From assembly GCA_934270345.1 (NCBI GenBank), contig CAKQPT010000054.1, forward strand, positions 1-8,644: a stretch of 8,644 nucleotides of DNA, given 5' to 3'. The notes below the pieces were generated by a model that did no database searches, was not told where the DNA came from, and saw only the letters and a list, made by a program, of their open reading frames with translations. Each line of letters opens with the position of its first letter. The stretch's first letter is position 1. Made by a program: the position numbers and the translations under genes. The stretch comes from an uncultured Oribacterium sp. Lineage in GTDB: Bacteria > Bacillota > Clostridia > Lachnospirales > Lachnospiraceae. Of the stretch, positions 1 to 5,858 are shown piece by piece.

Positions 1-67
1 TAGGGCTAAGCTGTAAGTGCTGCAAAGCATTCAGGTGATAGTTACTAATAGGTCGAGGGCTTATCCA
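1..67 (+). rRNA. 23S ribosomal RNA, 3' end (partial)
   Basis: The first bases match the conserved 3' terminus of bacterial 23S rRNA (domain VI). They include the stretch ACTAATAGGTCGAGGGCTTA at about 44-63, which is nearly invariant in Firmicutes. The gene enters from the left edge, so only about 2% of it is present. The mature 3' end is placed near 66-67 by analogy with the family; the 5' partner strand of the closing helix lies outside the window, so the exact end cannot be checked here. The 80 bases that follow (68-147) contain no 5S rRNA and are AT-rich spacer leading into tRNA-Asp. Confidence 0.93.
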
Positions 68-147
68 ATGTGACTGGAAAGGTTTTGATGTTTTATCTAC
101 AGAATAATATATGAGCGATATACAGTTTTCAGGGCACGATAAAGTGT

Positions 148-221
148 GGCCCGGTGGCTCAGTCGGTTAGAGCGCCGCCCTGTCACGGCGGAGGTCGTCG
201 GTTCGATTCCGTCCCGGGTCG
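148..221 (+). tRNA. tRNA-Asp (anticodon GTC)
   Basis: A full cloverleaf can be drawn. The acceptor stem is GGCCCGG (148-154) with CCGGGTC (214-220) and discriminator G221. The anticodon stem is CCGCC/GGCGG around the loop at 180-186, with anticodon GTC at 182-184, reading GAC/GAT. The T-loop TTCGATT is present. The T-stem GTCGG/CCGTC holds one T-T mismatch, which is unusual but tolerable. CCA is not encoded (TCT follows G221), so the tail must be added by CCA nucleotidyltransferase. The gene lies 80 bases after the 23S end and 3 bases before tRNA-Leu, so it is probably processed from the ribosomal transcript. Confidence 0.96.
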
Positions 222-224
222 TCT

Positions 225-308
225 GCGGGAGTGCTGAAATTGGCAGACAGGCAAGACTAAGGATCTTGTGTCCGATAGGACGTGTGGGTTCAAGTCCCAT
301 CTCCCGCA
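225..308 (+). tRNA. tRNA-Leu (anticodon AAG)
   Basis: This is a class II tRNA with a long variable arm. The acceptor stem is GCGGGAG (225-231) with CTCCCGC (301-307) and discriminator A308. The anticodon stem is CAAGA (252-256) with TCTTG (264-268). The loop CTAAGGA places the anticodon AAG at 259-261, reading CTT and, if A34 is deaminated to inosine, CTC and CTA. The variable arm forms GTCC-GATA-GGAC, and the T-arm is GTGGG-TTCAAGT-CCCAT. CCA is not encoded. A34 in a bacterial Leu tRNA is uncommon, because the usual bacterial A34 tRNA is Arg-ACG. The gene is followed at once by a strong terminator that ends the rrn-tRNA unit. Confidence 0.95.
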
Positions 309-312
309 TCAC

Positions 313-347
313 GCGGAAAGCTGAGAAATCGGCTTTCCGCTTTTTTT
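313..347 (+). terminator. rho-independent terminator of rrn-tRNA operon
   Basis: The arms GCGGAAAGC (313-321) and GCTTTCCGC (332-340) pair perfectly. The stem extends inward (T-G, G-C, A-T) to 12 base pairs closed by a GAAA tetraloop at 325-328, and seven T follow at 341-347. It sits 5 bases after tRNA-Leu and should end the ribosomal transcript. Confidence 0.93.
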
Positions 348-393
348 GTACTTAAACGGCTTTAAAACGCCGGCACATATCCGATCGCACAGT

Positions 394-443
394 ACGACGA
401 TGTCCGCGCCGAAGGCGCAGTTCCGAACATCGTCGTTTTCTTT
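394..443 (+). terminator. second tandem terminator-like hairpin
   Basis: ACGACGATGT (394-403) pairs perfectly with ACATCGTCGT (427-436). The 23-base apex holds a nested hairpin, GCGCC-GAA-GGCGC (406-418). A pyrimidine run with TTTT and CTTTC follows (436-445). It lies between the rrn terminator and the symporter promoter, so it is best read as a backup terminator insulating the symporter from ribosomal transcription. A leader structure for the symporter is less likely, because the promoter called here starts downstream of it. Confidence 0.65.
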
Positions 444-444
444 C

Positions 445-472
445 TTGTTTCTCATGGAATATCTGCTATACT
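445..472 (+). promoter_or_regulatory. promoter of the AGCS symporter gene
   Basis: A -35 element TTGTTT (445-450) is followed after 16 bases by the -10 element TATACT (467-472). The -10 is preceded by TGC, giving an extended -10 (TGnTATACT). Transcription would start near 479, leaving a short leader of about 30 bases. No riboswitch fits in that leader. Confidence 0.6.
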
Positions 473-507
473 TTAAAGTAATTAATAGTTTAAAGGACGA
501 AAGTGTT

Positions 508-1890
508 ATGGCAGTAATTCAGTTTATCTACAATCTCCTCTGGGGAGACCTCATCACGATTCCACTACCAGGAGGCTCGACACTCGGGCTGTCACTCCTG
601 GTTCTTCTTTTGATTCCGGCGGGTATCTTCTGTACGGTCCGTACCCGCTTCCTCCCGATCCGTCTCTTCCCGGAGATGTGTCGCGTCGCGGCAGAGAAGA
701 GCGTCGATCCGGAAAAGAACAGTAAGGTTTCGGGACTCGAGGCCCTCATCGTTTCGACCGCAACGCGTGTCGGCATGGGAAACCTCGTCGGCGTTGTCGC
801 AGCGGTCTCTGCCGGTGGTGCCGGTGCCGTGTTCTGGATGTGGCTGACGGCCCTGATCGGCTCCAGCACCGCATTCGTCGAGGCGACACTCGCCCAGTTA
901 TATAAGGAAGAAGATCCCCTGTACGGTGGGTACCGAGGCGGTCCGGCCTACTACATCCATAAGATGTTTGCCGGGAAGAAGCGGAAGAGCGTCATCGCGA
1001 TTCTGTTTGCGCTCTCCGGCCTCCTGTGCTGGTGCGGCATCAGCCAGGTCATCGGTAACTCCGTCGCGTCTGCCTTTGACAATGCTTTCCACGTGCCACC
1101 AATCGCTTCCGCGGTTGTACTTTGTCTGCTTTCAGCTGTGATCGTGTTCCGAAAGAACAGCACGGTCAAGGCACTCGACATCATCGTTCCGGTCATGGCA
1201 GGCTTCTATATCTTCCTGACCGTGTTCGTGATCATCAACAACTTCACCCAGCTGCCGGCGGTGTTTTCACGTATCTTCCGTGAAGCCTTCGGTCTGCGTC
1301 AGGCGGTGGCGGGCGGCTTCGGCGCCGTCCTCATGAATGGTGTGAAGCGTGGCCTCTTCTCAAACGAAGCAGGTTCCGGCTCTGCACCATGTGCTGCGGC
1401 CGCGGCAGATGTCGACCATCCGGTGAAGTCCGGACTCCTGCAGGCCCTCGGCGTCTTCATAGATACCATCGTGATCTGTAGCTGCACCGCCTTCGTGATG
1501 CTTCTCGTTCCGGAGGATGCGGTGGCCGGTCTTGGCGGCATGGACCTTCTCCAGGCGGCGATGCGCTACCACTTCGGACAGGCCGGCGTCATCTTCATCG
1601 CCATCACCCTCTGGCTCTTCAGCTTCTCAACCTTCATCGGCGTCCTGTTCTATGCACGTTCGAACGTCGCGTATGTTTTTGGCGACAGCTGGAAATCACA
1701 GAGTGTATATAAGATCATCGCGCTGATCAACCTCTTCATCGGCTGCATGGCGGCTTATACCTTCGTCTGGGATCTCGGCGATGTAGGCATTGGCCTCATG
1801 ACGATCTTTAATATGCTCGCGCTGGTCCCGATGTCGAAGGAAGCGATCGCGTCGCTCCGGGATTACGAGCAGCGGTTCATGAAGCGCTGA
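508..1890 (+). CDS. Na+/alanine (or glycine) symporter, AGCS family
   Basis: The product is a 460-residue inner-membrane secondary transporter that imports alanine, glycine or a related amino acid with Na+ (AlsT/AgcS type). Family signatures are clear: GLEALIVSTATRVGMGN (76-92) and the G-rich helix after it, the GGYRGGPAYYI loop (140-150), and VKRGLFSNEAGSGSAP (279-294) followed by the helix around GVFIDT (315-320). About ten or eleven hydrophobic segments are visible, and the length matches the family. The start at 508 is chosen over the upstream in-frame ATG at 346 for three reasons: it has AAAGGA at 492-497, the residues before it look non-coding, and 346 lies inside the rrn terminator tract. 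The gene is monocistronic, with its own promoter and terminator. The substrate cannot be fixed from sequence; glutamine and glycine are alternatives. Confidence 0.93.
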   Translation: MAVIQFIYNLLWGDLITIPLPGGSTLGLSLLVLLLIPAGIFCTVRTRFLPIRLFPEMCRVAAEKSVDPEKNSKVSGLEALIVSTATRVGMGNLVGVVAAVSAGGAGAVFWMWLTALIGSSTAFVEATLAQLYKEEDPLYGGYRGGPAYYIHKMFAGKKRKSVIAILFALSGLLCWCGISQVIGNSVASAFDNAFHVPPIASAVVLCLLSAVIVFRKNSTVKALDIIVPVMAGFYIFLTVFVIINNFTQLPAVFSRIFREAFGLRQAVAGGFGAVLMNGVKRGLFSNEAGSGSAPCAAAAADVDHPVKSGLLQALGVFIDTIVICSCTAFVMLLVPEDAVAGLGGMDLLQAAMRYHFGQAGVIFIAITLWLFSFSTFIGVLFYARSNVAYVFGDSWKSQSVYKIIALINLFIGCMAAYTFVWDLGDVGIGLMTIFNMLALVPMSKEAIASLRDYEQRFMKR

Positions 1891-1994
1891 AGTGACATAC
1901 GCCGTATATAAATAGAAGAGTCTGCGGAGACGTGCGGATTTTAGACGTGTAGATCTGGAGACAGACGATCACATCGATACAGAAACATAAAGAT

Positions 1995-2036
1995 AGACCG
2001 GTGGGCTGTTCAGAGGAACAGACCATCGGTCTTTTT
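1995..2036 (+). terminator. terminator of the symporter gene
   Basis: A long hairpin combines AGACCG (1995-2000) with CGGTCT (2027-2032) and CTGTTC (2006-2011) with GAACAG (2016-2021). The middle pairs mostly, with a single G-A mismatch, and the loop is AGAG. Five T follow (2032-2036). The 104 bases between the symporter stop and this hairpin show no further gene. Confidence 0.88.
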
Positions 2037-2101
2037 ATATGTAGATTTTTTCTTCAATCGATCTTCAGATGCACTCCGGCGATGATCTACAGTTGATGAA
2101 C

Positions 2102-2842
2102 TTACTCATTCACCTGAAACACCGTTTTGAAGGCTTCGTCGTTCACCACGCGCTCCAGCGTATGGTTGATGTTCCGGAAGTGGTGAACGAGCTCCTGCTC
2201 GAGGACGTCACGATCGCCCTGCTCGATGGCGTGCACCATGCGCACATGCTGGGAGACAATGTTTACACTATCGTCCATCCGCTCATCATCACTGCGCTCG
2301 ATGCCGAGGGCGAAGCGGCGTGCACGGATATAGTGGATGTCGTGACGACCGGTGTGCTGCTGGACGAACTCCTTATTCTGCAGCTGATAGAAGAGATCGT
2401 GGAAGCGCGTATCGGCATCGGTCAGCTTGACGAGCTCGTTGAAGCGGATCATATCCTGCTGCTCCTGTAGCATATTGCGGAGGAGCGGAAGGAGCGGCTG
2501 CAGAAGACCGGCATCATAGGCATCCATGACCACGCGGGTCTCGAGGACCTCGCGAAGATACCGTACCTGACGCACGCGATTCATATCGATGCGGCTCACG
2601 AAGCTGCCGCGCTGAGGCTGTGAGTCCAGTGCGCCTTCGGCATTCAGCTGGCGCACCGCCTCACGCACCGGGATGCGGCTGCAGCTGAACATCTGCGCGA
2701 GCTTCACCTCGCTGAGTTTCGTGCCCGGCTGGAGTTCGAGCGTCGAGATGCGATTCCACAGATAATGATGGATCTCTTCCGGCTTTGAAATATCCGTGGT
2801 ATCAGCAATCGGTTTAATTATTTCACGCGTGTTCTCGTTCAT
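2102..2842 (-). CDS. GntR-family transcriptional regulator, FCD (FadR/UxuR) subfamily
   Basis: A 246-residue repressor-type protein. Residues about 27-83 form the GntR winged helix-turn-helix, with the signature LQPGTKLSEVKLAQMF and CSRIPVREAVRQLNAEG and the wing QRGSFV. Residues about 90-240 form the all-helical FCD ligand domain. Its likely metal/ligand residues are D144 and H148 (in DTRFHDLF), H199 (SQHVRMVHAIEQGD) and H221. The start at 2842 is preceded by AGGAG at 2853-2849 with a 6-base gap. A longer in-frame start at 3001 was rejected because that stretch has no coding character and overlaps promoter signals. The gene diverges from uxuAB and both directions carry the same operator-like box. 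It therefore probably represses uxuAB and itself until a uronate intermediate (fructuronate, mannonate or KDG) binds. The function as UxuR is inferred from context; FCD proteins vary widely in ligand. Confidence 0.9.
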   Translation of the reverse strand: MNENTREIIKPIADTTDISKPEEIHHYLWNRISTLELQPGTKLSEVKLAQMFSCSRIPVREAVRQLNAEGALDSQPQRGSFVSRIDMNRVRQVRYLREVLETRVVMDAYDAGLLQPLLPLLRNMLQEQQDMIRFNELVKLTDADTRFHDLFYQLQNKEFVQQHTGRHDIHYIRARRFALGIERSDDERMDDSVNIVSQHVRMVHAIEQGDRDVLEQELVHHFRNINHTLERVVNDEAFKTVFQVNE

Positions 2843-2876
2843 GAGGGACTCCTGAAAAACAAATAGATATAGTTTT

Positions 2877-2905
2877 ATTATACTCAGATAGAACAGAAAA
2901 TCTAG
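2877..2905 (-). promoter_or_regulatory. candidate promoter of the GntR regulator gene
   Basis: On the minus strand TATAAT lies at 2882-2877, 34 bases before the start codon of the regulator. The -35 position (about 2900-2905) reads CTAGAT, a poor match, and overlaps the operator-like box at 2902-2913. Weak basal transcription with autorepression would fit. A second possible -10, TATACT at 2909-2904, lies inside the operator. Confidence 0.45.
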
Positions 2906-2913
2906 TATACATT
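2902..2913. promoter_or_regulatory. GntR operator candidate O1 (regulator side)
   Basis: CTAGTATACATT occurs here and again exactly at 3070-3081, both times preceded by ACAGAAA. The core GTATAC is palindromic and matches the centre of the known UxuR/FadR-type operator style (TnGTATACnA). It overlaps the -35 region of the regulator promoter, suggesting autoregulation. Confidence 0.55.
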
Positions 2914-2962
2914 CGCTCGCGAAAGACGAAATATACGAAAAAGTCGAGATGGAAGGATGGAC

Positions 2963-2982
2963 ATTGTGAATAATAACACAAT
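2963..2982. promoter_or_regulatory. inverted repeat resembling a Rex operator
   Basis: ATTGTG (2963-2968) and CACAAT (2977-2982) form a perfect 6-base inverted repeat with an 8-base AT-only centre. The 18-base inner form TTGTGAA-TAAT-AACACAA fits 12 of the 14 fixed positions of the Rex consensus TTGTGAA-N4-TTCACAA. It lies 44 bases upstream of the uxuA -35 element. Control by NADH/NAD+ is only a guess. Confidence 0.25.
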
Positions 2983-3026
2983 CCGACATGAAAACTGACA
3001 AAAACAGGCTTTTTTTCTAAATACCG

Positions 3027-3055
3027 TTGACAGATAAAACATAGCGGGTTATTCT
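3027..3055 (+). promoter_or_regulatory. promoter of uxuAB
   Basis: A consensus -35 TTGACA (3027-3032) is spaced 17 bases from TATTCT (3050-3055). The start site should fall near 3062, so the operator-like box at 3070-3081 lies just inside the transcript, a classic repressor position. Confidence 0.75.
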
Positions 3056-3069
3056 AGGAACTACAGAAA

Positions 3070-3081
3070 CTAGTATACATT
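3070..3081. promoter_or_regulatory. GntR operator candidate O2 (uxuA side)
   Basis: This is an exact copy of the 12-base box CTAGTATACATT found at 2902-2913. It sits between the uxuA promoter and its ribosome binding site (GGAGGG at 3088-3093). A bound repressor here would block initiation or clearance of uxuAB transcription. Confidence 0.6.
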
Positions 3082-3101
3082 TTGTACGGAGGGTATAAAA
3101 A

Positions 3102-4211
3102 ATGGAAATGACATTACGTTGGTACGGCTCGAAGTTTGATACCGTAACTTTACAGCAGATTCGCCAGATTCCGGGCGTAACCGGAGTTATCTCTACACTG
3201 TATGACACCACCCCGGGTGAGGTTTGGTCACAGGAGAGAATCCATGCATTAAAGGAAGAGATCGAGGCTGCAGGCCTTCGCCTGAGCGGTATCGAGTCTG
3301 TCAATGTCTGCGACTCCATCAAGGTCGGCGATGAGAACCGTGACAAGTACATCGCAAACTACATCGAGACACTCGAGAACCTCGGTAAGGAAGATATTCA
3401 CCTCGTATGCTACAACTTCATGCCGGTATTTGACTGGACCAGAACCGAGCTCGCACGTAAGAACCCGGATGGTTCCACCGGTCTCGCATACAACCAGAAG
3501 GCCATCGACGCGATCGATCCGGATGACCTCGCTGCTTCCATGGAGAAGATGTCGAACGGCGCCGTAATGCCGGGCTGGGAGCCGGAGCGTATGGCGAAGA
3601 TCAAGGAGCTCTTCGATATGTATAAGGATATCGATGGCGAGAAGCTGTTCCAGAACCTCGTATACTTCCTGAAGGCCATTATGCCGGTCTGCAACAAGTA
3701 TGACATCAAGATGGCGATCCACCCGGATGATCCGGCATGGTCCGTATTCGGTCTCACCAGAATAATCAACTCCGAGGCAGGTATCCTTCGTCTGATGAAT
3801 GCGGTCGACGATGTACATAACGGTGTGACCTTCTGCTCCGGTTCTTACGGTACCAACCTCGAGAACGACCTTCCGCACATGATCCGTGCACTGAAGGGCA
3901 GAATCCACTTCGCACACGTACGTAACCTCCGCTTCAATGATACTTCCCGTGAGAACTACGATTTCCAGGAGGCATGCCACATCTCCAGCGATGGTAACTT
4001 CGATATGTACGAGATCGTTCGCGCACTCTATGAGATCGGCTTCGACGGCCCGATGCGTCCGGACCACGGTCGTATGATCTGGGATGAGGTCGACAAGCCG
4101 GGTGTTGTTCCGGGCTATGGTCTCTATGATCGTGCACTCGGTGCAACCTATCTGCAGGGTCTCTGGGAGGCCATCGATAAGGCAGAGACCAGAAAGGAGT
4201 TTGCAAAATGA
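3102..4211 (+). CDS. uxuA: D-mannonate dehydratase
   Basis: A 369-residue cytoplasmic enzyme that dehydrates D-mannonate to 2-keto-3-deoxy-D-gluconate in hexuronate catabolism. It is a TIM-barrel protein of the UxuA family. The N-terminus MTLRWYG and the loop CYNFMPVFDWTRT (103-115) are typical. The expected Cys/His/His/Asp metal site (Mn2+/Fe2+ in the family) can be seen as H207 in AIHPDDP, C245 in TFCSGSYG, H272 in HFAHVRN and D321 in RPDHGR. Length is normal. The start at 3102 follows GGAGGG with an 8-base gap. The stop overlaps the uxuB start (ATGA, 4 bases), showing translational coupling. Regulation is probably by the divergent GntR protein through the box at 3070-3081. Nothing in the gene looks degraded. 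Confidence 0.97.
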   Translation: MEMTLRWYGSKFDTVTLQQIRQIPGVTGVISTLYDTTPGEVWSQERIHALKEEIEAAGLRLSGIESVNVCDSIKVGDENRDKYIANYIETLENLGKEDIHLVCYNFMPVFDWTRTELARKNPDGSTGLAYNQKAIDAIDPDDLAASMEKMSNGAVMPGWEPERMAKIKELFDMYKDIDGEKLFQNLVYFLKAIMPVCNKYDIKMAIHPDDPAWSVFGLTRIINSEAGILRLMNAVDDVHNGVTFCSGSYGTNLENDLPHMIRALKGRIHFAHVRNLRFNDTSRENYDFQEACHISSDGNFDMYEIVRALYEIGFDGPMRPDHGRMIWDEVDKPGVVPGYGLYDRALGATYLQGLWEAIDKAETRKEFAK

Positions 4212-5818
4212 AATTAACACTTGAGGGTTTAAAGAATAAAGCTGCATGGGAGAAGGCTGGTGTGACACTGCCATCCTATGATGTCGCTGCACTTGCAGAG
4301 AATACGAAGAAATCCCCGCGCTGGGTACACTTCGGTATCGGCAACATCTTCCGTATCTTCCTCGGAAGCATCGCAGATACACTGATCGAGAAGGGCGAGC
4401 TCGACAAGGGCATCACCTGCGTCGAGACCTTCGACTTCGATGTCGTCGATAAGATTTACAAGCCATACGATAACCTCGTACTGGGCGTAACCCTGAAGGC
4501 GGACGGCAACACCGAGAAGCACATCATCGGTTCGCTGACCGAGGCCATCAAGGCACAGTCCACTGTTCCGAAGGAGTGGAACCGCCTCAAGGAGATCTTC
4601 ACGAACCCGGATTTCCAGATGGCGACCTTCACCATCACCGAGAAGGGCTATGCTCTGAAGAATGCAGACGGCCAGTTCTTCCCGTTCGTTCAGGCAGACA
4701 TCGATAACGGTCCGGAGAAGCCGGGCGCTGCGATGGCCATCGTCGCTGCACTTCTGTTCGAGCGTTTCAAGGCCGGCCAGTATCCGGTAGCGATCGTTTC
4801 CTGCGATAACTGCTCACACAACGGTGAGAAGCTCATGAGCTCCATCGTAACCATGGCAGAGGAGTGGGAGAAGAAGGGCTTCGTTCCGGCAGCCTTCGTA
4901 GAGTATCTGAAGGACGAGTCCAAGGTTGCATTCCCATGGTCCATGATCGATAAGATCACACCGCGTCCTGCAGAGTCCGTAGAGAAGGAGCTCGAGGCAC
5001 TCGGCATCGAGGACATGGCTCCGGTCATCACCTCGAAGCGTACCTACATCGCTCCTTTCGTCAATGCAGAGGGCCCTCAGTATCTCGTTATCGAGGACAA
5101 GTTCCCGAACGGCAGACCGAAGCTCGAGGATGCCGGTGTATACATGACCGATCGTGATACTGTCAATAAGGTAGAGCGCATGAAGGTGACCACCTGCCTC
5201 AACCCGCTGCACACAGCACTGGCTGTATACGGCTGCGTACTCGGCTATACACTGATCGCAGATGAGATGAAGGACACCGAGCTCAACAAGCTCGTTCATG
5301 AGATCGGCCCGGTTGAGGGTATGCCGGTTGTAACCAACCCTGGTATTCTTTCCCCGGAGGCCTTCGTCGATGAGGTCATCAATGTTCGTATCCCGAACCC
5401 GTTCATGCCGGATACACCACAGCGTATCGCGACCGATACCTCTCAGAAGGTCGGCATCCGTTACGGCGAGACCATCAAGAGCTATGTTGCGAAGTATGGC
5501 GATGCGAAGAAGCTGAAGGCGATTCCGCTTGCAATCGCAGGCTGGCTGCGTTATCTTCTTGGTGTGGATGATGAGGGCAATGCTTTCGAGCGTTCTGCAG
5601 ACCCTATGCTTGAGACCCTGTCTCAGCAGCTGGAGGGCATCACTCTCGGACATCCGGAGAGCGTCGGCGACAAGGTTCGTCCGATTCTCAGCAACGCGAA
5701 CATTTTCGGCTCTGACCTTTATGAGGCTGGTATCGGCGATCTGATCGAGGATCTCTTTAAGGAGGAGCTGGCAGGCCCTGGTGCCGTGAGAGCCACCCTC
5801 AAGAAGTACCTTGATTGA
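4208..5818 (+). CDS. uxuB: D-fructuronate reductase / mannonate oxidoreductase (mannitol dehydrogenase family)
   Basis: A 536-residue NAD-dependent polyol dehydrogenase of the long-chain (PSLDR) mannitol dehydrogenase family. It should interconvert D-fructuronate and D-mannonate, the step before UxuA. The N-terminal Rossmann motif is VHFGIGNIFR (40-49). SCDNCSHNGEK (198-208) is a family hallmark. The catalytic K-x5-N-x2-H pattern is seen as K326, N332 and H335 in KVTTCLNPLH. AAGGAG (4194-4199) within the end of uxuA serves as ribosome binding site, and the start overlaps the uxuA stop by 4 bases. Tagaturonate reductase (UxaB) or mannitol dehydrogenase are sequence alternatives, but coupling to uxuA makes fructuronate reductase the better call. 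A small hairpin around the stop codon lacks a T-run, so transcription likely continues into the next gene. Confidence 0.93.
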   Translation: MKLTLEGLKNKAAWEKAGVTLPSYDVAALAENTKKSPRWVHFGIGNIFRIFLGSIADTLIEKGELDKGITCVETFDFDVVDKIYKPYDNLVLGVTLKADGNTEKHIIGSLTEAIKAQSTVPKEWNRLKEIFTNPDFQMATFTITEKGYALKNADGQFFPFVQADIDNGPEKPGAAMAIVAALLFERFKAGQYPVAIVSCDNCSHNGEKLMSSIVTMAEEWEKKGFVPAAFVEYLKDESKVAFPWSMIDKITPRPAESVEKELEALGIEDMAPVITSKRTYIAPFVNAEGPQYLVIEDKFPNGRPKLEDAGVYMTDRDTVNKVERMKVTTCLNPLHTALAVYGCVLGYTLIADEMKDTELNKLVHEIGPVEGMPVVTNPGILSPEAFVDEVINVRIPNPFMPDTPQRIATDTSQKVGIRYGETIKSYVAKYGDAKKLKAIPLAIAGWLRYLLGVDDEGNAFERSADPMLETLSQQLEGITLGHPESVGDKVRPILSNANIFGSDLYEAGIGDLIEDLFKEELAGPGAVRATLKKYLD

Positions 5819-5858
5819 TCTTTAATCAGGCATATGGGCAGAAAGAGACGAGTGAAGC

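Noticed and set aside
346..507. Upstream in-frame extension of the symporter from ATG 346
   Set aside because: It starts in the T-run of the rrn terminator, has no ribosome binding site, and the 54 extra residues are not part of the AGCS family; ATG 508 has AAAGGA at proper spacing.
348..507. Glycine riboswitch ahead of the AGCS symporter
   Set aside because: Such riboswitches often precede this family, but the conserved glycine aptamer bases are not present and the called transcript leader is only about 30 bases.
2843..3001. N-terminal extension of the GntR protein from the start at 3001
   Set aside because: The stretch is AT-rich non-coding sequence holding the promoter and operator, while ATG 2842 has a strong AGGAG.
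3249..4382. A 377-codon minus-strand frame opposite uxuA
   Set aside because: It is a shadow of the biased codon use of uxuA, and the composition is unlike any protein family I recognise.
4814..5653. A 279-codon minus-strand frame opposite uxuB
   Set aside because: It is antisense to intact uxuB with its catalytic motifs and shows no independent signals.
5803..5832. Terminator at the end of uxuB
   Set aside because: A bulged hairpin around the stop codon can be drawn, but there is no T-run after it.
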